A stretch of 11,126 bases of DNA, taken from NCBI GenBank assembly GCA_023145535.1, contig JAGLDQ010000165.1:1-11126 (forward strand), written 5' to 3'. Each line of letters begins with the position of its first letter. Positions within the stretch are counted from its first letter, which is position 1. Of the stretch, positions 5,250 to 11,126 are shown piece by piece. A model generated the notes under the pieces. The model did no database searches, was not told where the DNA came from, and was given only the letters and a program-made list of their open reading frames with translations. Position numbers and translations under genes: made by a program. This stretch comes from Cocleimonas sp. (lineage in GTDB: Bacteria; Pseudomonadota; Gammaproteobacteria; Thiotrichales; Thiotrichaceae).

Positions 5250-5264
5250 ATAGTTAGATACTAT
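5250..5264. promoter_or_regulatory. Dyad ATAGT-N5-ACTAT upstream of sctK
   Basis: ATAGTTAGATACTAT repeats the arm sequence and spacing of the dyad at 2871-2885 and lies 103 bases before the sctK ATG, in a 171-base gap. The same gap holds a perfect 12-base palindrome (TTCTTTAAAGAA) just upstream, but no other gene. It may mark a regulated internal promoter for sctK-sctL. No convincing -35/-10 pair was found. Confidence 0.4.
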
Positions 5265-5367
5265 AAGCCTTATTCTTAATTTTTCGTGTAAATATATTGT
5301 AATATTGGAAGCCGAATTTAGAGGATGCAACACTAGGTTGATAAAATTACATAAATAAAAATAAAAT

Positions 5368-6108
5368 ATGAACAATAATGATCAAACTGACAAAGAGGGC
5401 TTGCCTTATCCTGTATGGGAGTTTAACTACAAACCTGAACGTTATATTCATAAAAGCTGGCTTCATGCGTTACCTAATGGTGAGTTAATTGATAAATTAA
5501 TGGGAGAAGGGCGTGATACTGAGCGTTTGTCTAATTATCTTGTATCCCAGCTTGGTTTTGATGGAAAGTTCTTTTTTGATTTTTCGAATACCTCATCACA
5601 AGTTGCATTATGGTCAGCCAGTGAGCTAAAAAGACTGGTTATGTACACAGGGCTTTGTTGCCATTATAAAGATATTCAACGTCTTATTATTAGAGATAAA
5701 GTGCTAGAGGTACGCAATTATTTAGGTGATGAAATGTATGCTTTTGCACTGAAGCGTGCGGCATCTTTTATGGATTTTCAGCCTGAAATTTTGGATTTTT
5801 CTGATAAAGTCCATCTTAATAATCGTGTGATTATTTCAGGGCTTGTTTGTTTGCATAGTTACATGCGTCGTTTTCCAACCGCCTTTATGAAGCGTGTCAT
5901 TATCAAATTACCCCGTGAATGGTTTGAGCATATGGTTAAATATACTCCTCAGATGACGAAACATGAAGGGAGAAAATTGGGGTGTATACAAGTAATAGAA
6001 AAGGCAATAATTGAAGTTAAGCGTGATGCTAAAGTATCTAATCAAGAGGCCGCTAGCAAATTGACGGGTAATAAAGTTTCAAATAAAGATCCGCAAAATA
6101 AGGCTTAA
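5368..6108 (+). CDS. sctK: T3SS sorting platform protein SctK (YscK/OrgA-like)
   Basis: SctK (246 aa) is the cytoplasmic adaptor that links the SctD cytoplasmic domain to the SctQ/SctL sorting platform. The N-terminus WEFNYKPERYIHKSWL (about 17-32) matches the family's 'F-N-x-x-P-x-x-Y-x-H-x-S-W' opening. An internal WSASELKRLVMYTGLCCHY and IIRDKVLEVRNYLGDEMYAF (about 107-126) fit the helical body. The C-terminal 30 residues are Lys/Asn/Gln-rich and probably disordered. Its position between sctJ and sctL is the conserved one. SctK proteins diverge strongly, so context carries much of the call. The start has an AT-rich leader with no clear Shine-Dalgarno. sctL follows after 5 bases. Confidence 0.82.
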   Translation: MNNNDQTDKEGLPYPVWEFNYKPERYIHKSWLHALPNGELIDKLMGEGRDTERLSNYLVSQLGFDGKFFFDFSNTSSQVALWSASELKRLVMYTGLCCHYKDIQRLIIRDKVLEVRNYLGDEMYAFALKRAASFMDFQPEILDFSDKVHLNNRVIISGLVCLHSYMRRFPTAFMKRVIIKLPREWFEHMVKYTPQMTKHEGRKLGCIQVIEKAIIEVKRDAKVSNQEAASKLTGNKVSNKDPQNKA

Positions 6109-6113
6109 TATTT

Positions 6114-6722
6114 ATGTCCAATTTTATCAAAATAAAATCACTTGAAACAGACCTGAAATCAGGTGAACGAATAATAAAAGCTCATGATTATGCCTATTTT
6201 ATTCAGTCAAAGCAGATAGAGAAAGAAGCGAAAGAAAGCAAAAAACAAGCTGAATTAGTTGCGACAGAAGCATTACTTAAAGCCGTTAAAAGTGGTATTG
6301 CTCAAGGAGAAGAAGAGTCAAGAAAGCAACTCGCAGAGCAAATGTTAAAAGCCTCATCGGATACGTTAGAGCAGTTGGAAAAAGTAGAAAAAGACTTATT
6401 GGATGTTGTTACTAATGCGGTGCGAAAAATTATTGAAGATTATGATGATGATAAATTAGCACTATCAATGGTAAGAAATGGCTTGAAACTTGTTTGCAAA
6501 AGTCAGCGTGTTATCGTACGCGTTCATCCTAAACAAATAGATAAGTTAATGCAGGGACTGATGAGCCTGAATCATAATATTGATTTTTTAGAAATGATGC
6601 CTGATGATACGTTATCGAGTACTGATTGTGTGCTGGAGTCGGATATAGGAATTGTGAGAGCGAGTCTTAGCGAGCAGTTACAGCATATTGAAAACTCTAT
6701 AAAAACAGCGATTCCTAGTTAG
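6114..6722 (+). CDS. sctL: T3SS ATPase stator SctL (YscL/HrpE, FliH-like)
   Basis: SctL (202 aa) tethers and regulates the SctN ATPase and links it to SctQ. The N-terminal half has IIKAHDYAYFIQSKQI, then a long Lys/Glu/Ala coiled-coil region (about 35-95: EKEAKESKKQAELVATEALL, IAQGEEESRKQLAEQML). The C-terminal half is the FliH/V-ATPase E-subunit-like globular part, with VRNGLKLVCKSQRVIVRVHP (about 121-140) and the family-typical acidic ending VLESDIGIVRASLSEQLQHI. Spacing of 5 bases after sctK indicates co-transcription. It is the last T3SS gene here: proB meets it tail to tail after 15 bases, and no strong terminator is visible between them. The partner ATPase gene is not in the window. Confidence 0.88.
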   Translation: MSNFIKIKSLETDLKSGERIIKAHDYAYFIQSKQIEKEAKESKKQAELVATEALLKAVKSGIAQGEEESRKQLAEQMLKASSDTLEQLEKVEKDLLDVVTNAVRKIIEDYDDDKLALSMVRNGLKLVCKSQRVIVRVHPKQIDKLMQGLMSLNHNIDFLEMMPDDTLSSTDCVLESDIGIVRASLSEQLQHIENSIKTAIPS

Positions 6723-6737
6723 AGCCATGCATTTTTG

Positions 6738-7862
6738 CTAAAATATCACTAAATTATCCCGATGAATTAGCTCTTTTTCTCCACGATAGCCAAGTATTCT
6801 GGCAAAATCTGCACTGCTAACACCACAAATCTTATCAATATCCCCTTTAGGATAATTCACTAATCCGCTAGCAATGATTGTACCATTGCAGTCAAGGCAG
6901 TTGATTACATCACCCCGACTAAATGAGCCTTCCGCTTTTGTCACACCAATTGACAGTAAACTTTTACCATTATTTAAAATAGCATCTGTAGCCCCTTGGT
7001 CTAACCAAAGTTTTCCGCATGGATTAAGATGTCCTGCAATCCACTGCTTTCTTGCAGCTAATTGCGTATTATCAGGAATGAGCAGAGTGCCGATATTCTC
7101 ACCTTGTTGCAGGCGATTAAGTACATTTTTTTCTCTTCCAGAAACAATAATAGTTGCACAACCTGAGCGTGCAGCACGTTGTGCGGCAATTACTTTAGTT
7201 GCCATACCGCCAGTACCTATATTAGTACCTGCAGAACCTGCAAAACTTACAAACTCAGGATCCGTTGCAGAGCCTTCGGAAATTAACTCAGCATCATCAT
7301 GGTGGCGTGGATCTTTGGTATAAAGCCCTTTTTGATCGGTTAAAATAACTAATAAATCAGCTTCAATGAGGTTAGAGACCAGTGCGGCCAAGGTATCATT
7401 ATCCCCTAGGCGAATCTCATCCATAGCCACCGTATCATTTTCATTGACAATAGGAAGCGTATTAAGTGATAGCAAGGTACGCAGTGTATTCCGCACGTTT
7501 AAATAACGGCGACGATTGCTAATATCATCGTGGGTTAGCAGTATTTGCGCGGCCTGTATTTCATACTGCTGAAATTGACGTTCATAGGCTTCAATAAGCC
7601 CTGTTTGTCCGATAGCCGCTGCGGCTTGTAATTCAGGTAACCCCGCAGGGCGTGTTGTCCAGCCCATACGGCTCATGCCTTCCGCAATCGAGCCAGATGA
7701 AACTAATACTAGTTCAATACCTTGTTGGCGTAATTCTGCAATTTGTTTCGCCCAATCACTGATTGCAGCATAGTCTAGACCTTTGCCATCTTGGGTGAGT
7801 AAAGCACTGCCTATTTTGACAATCCAGCGTTTACTTTTTTGTATGTATTTTGAGCGATTCAT
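6738..7862 (-). CDS. proB: Glutamate 5-kinase ProB
   Basis: ProB phosphorylates L-glutamate with ATP to gamma-glutamyl phosphate, the first step of proline synthesis. At 374 aa it has the full two-domain form. The amino-acid-kinase domain (about 10-260) shows WIVKIGSALLT (13-23), LVLVSSGSIAEG (51-62), IVNENDTVA (138-146), LGDNDTLAA (152-160) and GTGGMATK (216-223). A C-terminal PUA domain (about 280-374) follows. It lies downstream of obgE on the same strand, the arrangement also found in Pseudomonas (rplU-rpmA-obgE-proB). The 144-base gap with its inverted repeat weakens coupling. The Shine-Dalgarno is poor, but the start fits the usual ProB N-terminus. Confidence 0.97.
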   Translation of the reverse strand: MNRSKYIQKSKRWIVKIGSALLTQDGKGLDYAAISDWAKQIAELRQQGIELVLVSSGSIAEGMSRMGWTTRPAGLPELQAAAAIGQTGLIEAYERQFQQYEIQAAQILLTHDDISNRRRYLNVRNTLRTLLSLNTLPIVNENDTVAMDEIRLGDNDTLAALVSNLIEADLLVILTDQKGLYTKDPRHHDDAELISEGSATDPEFVSFAGSAGTNIGTGGMATKVIAAQRAARSGCATIIVSGREKNVLNRLQQGENIGTLLIPDNTQLAARKQWIAGHLNPCGKLWLDQGATDAILNNGKSLLSIGVTKAEGSFSRGDVINCLDCNGTIIASGLVNYPKGDIDKICGVSSADFARILGYRGEKELIHRDNLVIF

Positions 7863-7900
7863 TGCAAGATAAATTAAAGGTAAATAATAAAAAACAAATG

Positions 7901-7969
7901 ACCATAGAACAGACAGAACACAGGGAAAATTAGCTTTTTCATTTTTGTGTGTTCTGAGTGTTCCGTGGT
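7901..7969. repeat. Large imperfect inverted repeat (dispersed-repeat-like) between obgE and proB
   Basis: The 22-base arm at 7901-7922 (ACCATAGAACAGACAGAACACA) matches the reverse complement of 7948-7969 at 18 of 22 positions. It encloses 25 bases that hold an inner GAAAA/TTTTC pairing. Each arm is built from GAACA-type direct repeats. The style (ACCACGGAACAC...GTGTTCTG) resembles short hairpin repeats scattered between genes in many proteobacteria; that likeness is from memory. In RNA it would form a long hairpin in the obgE-proB transcript. Confidence 0.6.
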
Positions 7970-8006
7970 TTAATCTCTTTTGTCGGTGATTATCATGTTA
8001 TAAACC

Positions 8007-9032
8007 TTAATCACCCGCCGCATAAGCAACATCATCTAAATACTGCATGATCTTATTCGCAAGTTCCTGCGCCCCCATACCGGTTGCCGCAGAAATTTGA
8101 AACACAGGATGAGTCCACTGCAAGCGTTCAATAATAGCATCGCACACGGTTTGTACTTCGTTAGGAGGCAATAAGTCGATTTTATTAATCACCAGCCAGC
8201 GTTCACGATCTTTTAACTCATCACTGTATTTTTCTAGTTCTTTTTCAAGTATCCGCACGGACTCAACTGGATCAGCTTGATCCATCGGAGCAATATCCAC
8301 TAAATGCAGCAATAAACTCGTCCGTGAGAGATGTTTCAGAAACTGAATGCCAAGACCTGCCCCTTCCGCTGCTCCCTCGATTAAGCCAGGAATATCTGCA
8401 ATAACAAAACTTTGGTTAACATTAATACGCACAACGCCAAGGTTGGGATAGAGTGTGGTAAAGGGATAGTCTGCCACTCTAGGCCTTGCGGATGAGAGAT
8501 TGGTAATCAGGCTAGACTTTCCTGCATTGGGTAGACCTAATAAACCAACATCAGCCAGCACTTTCATTTCAAGTCGAATGCTGCGTAAATCACCTTCCGA
8601 GCCTGGTTTTGATTGACGTGGAGCGCGATTAGTGGAGCTTTTATAGCGCAAATTACCCAGCCCATGAAAACCGCCTTGAGCAACTTTGGCTTGTTGACCG
8701 TCTTTAGTCAAGTCACCGATAATCTCATTGGTGGTTTCATCGTAAATAATGGTTCCAATAGGCACAGGAACAACAATATCATCCCCTTTTCTACCCGTCA
8801 TATTACGACTCGCACCATTTTCACCGCGTGCGGCCTCATAAAAGCGCCGATGGCGAAAGTCAGATAGCGTGCTTAGACTTTTATCTGCGGCTAAAAATAC
8901 ACTCCCTCCATCACCGCCATCACCGCCATCAGGGCCACCGAATTCAACGTATTTTTCACGGCGAAAGCTAATGCAACCATTACCGCCATCACCCGCTTTT
9001 ACATTGATGACCGCTTCATCGACAAATTTCAT
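8007..9032 (-). CDS. obgE: Obg family GTPase ObgE/CgtA
   Basis: This essential, ribosome-associated GTPase acts in 50S subunit maturation. The Gly-rich Obg fold (about 1-158) shows GDGGNGC, the FGGPDGGDGGDGG run and ARGENGASRNMTGRKG. The G domain shows G1 GLPNAGKS (166-173), the switch I YPFTTLYP (189-196), G3 DIPG (213-216), G4 NKID (283-286) and G5 SAATG (314-318). At 341 aa it lacks the acidic C-terminal extension of E. coli ObgE (390 aa), as in many short-form Obg proteins. Its ATG overlaps the slyD stop by four bases (ATGA), so translation is coupled to slyD. rplU and rpmA, its usual upstream neighbours, are absent here. Confidence 0.97.
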   Translation of the reverse strand: MKFVDEAVINVKAGDGGNGCISFRREKYVEFGGPDGGDGGDGGSVFLAADKSLSTLSDFRHRRFYEAARGENGASRNMTGRKGDDIVVPVPIGTIIYDETTNEIIGDLTKDGQQAKVAQGGFHGLGNLRYKSSTNRAPRQSKPGSEGDLRSIRLEMKVLADVGLLGLPNAGKSSLITNLSSARPRVADYPFTTLYPNLGVVRINVNQSFVIADIPGLIEGAAEGAGLGIQFLKHLSRTSLLLHLVDIAPMDQADPVESVRILEKELEKYSDELKDRERWLVINKIDLLPPNEVQTVCDAIIERLQWTHPVFQISAATGMGAQELANKIMQYLDDVAYAAGD

Positions 9033-9586
9033 TTAGTCTCTTCACCACCGCAAGATCCACCGCCACAACAGCCGTCAGATTCTTTATTAGATGCTTCTTC
9101 GTGAGAACCACAACCACCCGCTGCATGTACATGACCATGCGCTAGTTCTTCTGCCGTCGCATCACGTATATCAAGCATTTCAACATCAAAATTTAATGTT
9201 TGGCCTGCGAGTGGATGATTGGCATCAATTTTTATATTATCGCCATCAACCGCCGCAATCGTGATGACTTCAACCCCTGCATCTGTTTGTGCCTGAAACT
9301 GTGCGCCCGCTACTAACTGATCATCAGGAACGCCTTCAAACATTTCGCGTGACACATCTTGAGTTAACTCATCATTGCGCTCACCATAGGCTTCCGCTGC
9401 CTCAACTGTAATAGAGAATGAATCGCCAATGCTTTTGCCTTCTAGTTGTTTTTCAAACCCTGGAATCATGCCGCCAACCCCATGAATAAATGCCATAGGA
9501 TTTTCTTTATCGGCCTGATCGACTACTTGACCATCAACCGTTAGGGTGTAGGCAACAGAAGCAACTTGGTTTTTTGTAAGACTCAT
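9029..9586 (-). CDS. slyD: FKBP-type peptidyl-prolyl isomerase SlyD
   Basis: SlyD catalyses cis-trans prolyl isomerisation and acts as a chaperone and nickel-binding protein. The chosen ATG at 9584-9586 gives 185 aa starting MSLTKNQVASVAYTLTVDG, the family's normal N-terminus; an upstream in-frame ATG at 9691 would add 35 unlike residues and run past the recC start. The FKBP domain is split by an insert-in-flap. The FKBP part shows PMAFIHGVGGMIPGFEKQLE, the insert includes AEAYGERNDELTQDVSREMF, and the domain returns with NHPLAGQTLNFDVEMLDI. The C-terminal tail is a metal-binding stretch with His and Cys clusters (GHVHAAGGCGSHEE, then GCCGGGSCGG), shorter than in E. coli. The stop overlaps the obgE start. 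Confidence 0.93.
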   Translation of the reverse strand: MSLTKNQVASVAYTLTVDGQVVDQADKENPMAFIHGVGGMIPGFEKQLEGKSIGDSFSITVEAAEAYGERNDELTQDVSREMFEGVPDDQLVAGAQFQAQTDAGVEVITIAAVDGDNIKIDANHPLAGQTLNFDVEMLDIRDATAEELAHGHVHAAGGCGSHEEASNKESDGCCGGGSCGGEETK

Positions 9587-9672
9587 AGGGACTCGCTCTA
9601 TTATTTTAAAAGCCCTCAATTCTGACATATTTAAGAGCTTACGGCTAATAGGAATTGAGATATGATATTGGA
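9587..9672. promoter_or_regulatory. Divergent intergenic region between slyD and recC
   Basis: This 86-base AT-rich gap must carry the promoters of slyD (leftward) and recC (rightward), unless recC is expressed from further upstream. I see no high-scoring sigma70 pair in either direction. The ribosome sites are weak: GAGCGAG before slyD, and GAG about 13 bases before recC. Confidence 0.4.
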
Positions 9673-11126
9673 ATGCTAACACTTCATTCAAGTAATCACT
9701 TAGAAAATCTGAGTCAACAATTTGCTGAACTTGTCTCTACACCACTCAATAATGTTTTTGCAGAAGAGCAAATCGTGGTGCAAAACGCAGGAATGGGACG
9801 TTGGTTATCAATGCAAATGGCGCAACAGTTAGGGATAAGCGCTAATTATCAATATTTTTTCCCCGCTGAATATATGTGGGAAATGTTACGTAAAGTCGTG
9901 GCTGATATACCCCAGCATGATCCCAGTCAACCCGATGTGCTACGTTGGCGATTATTTACGAGCTTTCTTACTCAAATAGACGATTACCCTGAATTAGCGC
10001 ATTATGTGACCAACGAGGTGGCAGCATGGGATTTAGCGGATGCGGTTGCACCTGTATTAGATCAATATTTATTCTATCGACCGGAGTGGATAACACAATG
10101 GGAAGCTGGGGAGTTTGCCAAAGATGATTGGCAAGCAAGACTTTGGCAACAGATGGTCATGGATGAGGCGGGTCAAAACCGCGATATTAATCACTGGCTT
10201 GATCTACAAGATAATTTCATTCAACACTTTGCTGAAAAACATAAAGATAAGTCACTTGGCGAGTTTCCACAGCGGGTTTCTTTTTTCTCCGTCCCCGCTT
10301 TATCACCAGGTTATATTCGTTTATTAGCAGAACTAGCCACAAAAATAGACGTGCATTTATTTGTGATTAACCCCTGCCATGAATATTGGGGCGATATTGA
10401 ATCACGTAAGCGTCAGTCAAAGCGCCCCTTAGATGAGCAAGCGTATTTTGATATAGGCAATGGCTTACTCGCCTCACTAGGCAAGCAAGGGCGGGATTAT
10501 ATTGACCAGCTACAAGACTTAGGCGCGGAAGATCAGGAGCACTGGGCTGAACCACAACGTGATAGCTTATTACACTGTTTGCAATCAGATGTGTTGAACT
10601 TGCAACAAACAGGCGTTGATTTAGATGAGCAAACATCAATCCAATTCCACGCTTGCCATACTCCAATGCGTGAAGTGGAAGTGCTACATGATCAAATTTT
10701 GTCAGCATTAGAAGCATCGGATGGGTTAACCCCTACTGATATTATTGTGATGACCCCTGCAATTGATAACTATGCGCCTTATATTGAGGCGGTTTTTAGC
10801 ACGGCGGAGCAGGCCTTGCCCTTTAGTATTGCAGATAGCAGTTCAGCCAGTAAAAAGCCAGCCGTAGAAGTCTTTCTTAAATTACTCGACTTGCCAGAGC
10901 AACGCTTTACCATTGAGGCGGTCTTTGAATTACTTGAATACATCGAAGTACGTGAGAAATTTAATCTCGATGAGCAACAGATAGTGCAGTGCCGAGAATG
11001 GGCAAAAGCAACTAATATTCGCTGGGGCGTGAGTCGCAAAATGCGAGTGACAACTGGTCTGCCTGATACCGATGAGCATAGCTGGAAGTATGGTTTAGAT
11101 CGAATGTTATTAGGCTATATGATGCC
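9673..11126 (+). CDS. recC: Exodeoxyribonuclease V subunit RecC (5' part, runs off the window)
   Basis: RecC is the Chi-recognising subunit of the RecBCD helicase-nuclease that processes double-strand ends. The frame from ATG 9673 stays open for 484 codons to the window edge; the full protein is usually about 1,100 aa. The start MLTLHSSNHLENL parallels E. coli MLRVYHSNRLDVL. Near-identical blocks to E. coli RecC as I recall it are QYLFYRPEWITQWEAG (131-146), NPCHEYWGDI (233-242), LLASLGKQGRDYI, LQSDVLNL and REVEVLHDQIL (333-343). The visible part corresponds to the N-terminal, catalytically inactive helicase-like domains. The protein-coding sequence is intact, with no internal stop. recB and recD would be expected further downstream or elsewhere. 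Confidence 0.96.
   Translation, partial: MLTLHSSNHLENLSQQFAELVSTPLNNVFAEEQIVVQNAGMGRWLSMQMAQQLGISANYQYFFPAEYMWEMLRKVVADIPQHDPSQPDVLRWRLFTSFLTQIDDYPELAHYVTNEVAAWDLADAVAPVLDQYLFYRPEWITQWEAGEFAKDDWQARLWQQMVMDEAGQNRDINHWLDLQDNFIQHFAEKHKDKSLGEFPQRVSFFSVPALSPGYIRLLAELATKIDVHLFVINPCHEYWGDIESRKRQSKRPLDEQAYFDIGNGLLASLGKQGRDYIDQLQDLGAEDQEHWAEPQRDSLLHCLQSDVLNLQQTGVDLDEQTSIQFHACHTPMREVEVLHDQILSALEASDGLTPTDIIVMTPAIDNYAPYIEAVFSTAEQALPFSIADSSSASKKPAVEVFLKLLDLPEQRFTIEAVFELLEYIEVREKFNLDEQQIVQCREWAKATNIRWGVSRKMRVTTGLPDTDEHSWKYGLDRMLLGYMM

Noticed and set aside
6720..6760. Bidirectional intrinsic terminator between sctL and proB
   Set aside because: No stable stem flanked by T-runs could be drawn; only short T stretches occur.
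6874..7323. 149-codon plus-strand frame opposite proB
   Set aside because: It is antisense to clearly conserved proB coding sequence, has no recognisable domain, and is a shadow frame.
9587..9691. Extended slyD starting at 9691
   Set aside because: The extra 35 residues are unlike any SlyD N-terminus and would overlap the recC start. The ATG at 9586 begins at the normal FKBP start.
10367..11039. Minus-strand frames of 116 and 86 codons inside recC
   Set aside because: They lie opposite strongly conserved RecC coding sequence and show no family features.

Overview
The window looks like a chromosomal stretch of a moderately AT-rich gammaproteobacterium. RecC, a SlyD-type FKBP with a Cys/His-rich tail, and an obgE-proB pair are all typical of that class. 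I cannot place it at genus level from sequence alone.

Layout. (1) Positions 1-573 hold the possible 3' end of an unidentified gene, a MITE-like element with long inverted repeats (119-300), and an AT-rich leader with a bulged hairpin. (2) Positions 574-6722 hold a one-directional block of nine type III secretion system (T3SS) genes in the order of the Yersinia/Pseudomonas ysc/psc 'virC' operon: a short SctC-like protein, sctD, sctE, sctF (needle), sctG, sctI (inner rod), sctJ (lipoprotein ring), sctK and sctL. No sctH equivalent lies between G and I. (3) Positions 6738-9586, on the minus strand, hold the housekeeping genes slyD, obgE and proB, read in that order. proB meets sctL tail to tail with only 15 bases between them. 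(4) Positions 9673 to the window end hold the first 484 codons of recC, divergent from slyD.

How the genes work together. SctD and SctJ form the inner-membrane rings. SctE and SctG are the expected chaperone pair that keeps needle subunits from polymerising in the cytoplasm. SctF is the presumed needle subunit and SctI the inner rod. SctK and SctL belong to the cytoplasmic sorting platform and ATPase stator. The ATPase (SctN), export gate (SctR-V), C-ring (SctQ), tip/translocon proteins and effectors are not here and must be encoded elsewhere.

Most notable points. The SctC-like protein carries only the N0/N1 periplasmic domains, has no secretin barrel, and ends in a DUF4124-like 'YKWVDKNG' segment; this recalls the split secretin (RhcC1/RhcC2) of rhizobial T3SS. 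The presumed needle protein is Gly/Ala-rich, lacks the usual needle motif, and starts with a four-copy 15-bp tandem repeat. SctI is unusually long and SctJ lacks the C-terminal membrane helix. Intergenic gaps hold hairpins and dyads, including an identical ATAGT-N5-ACTAT about 100 bases upstream of both sctF and sctK, and a shared 10-mer upstream of sctC and sctF.
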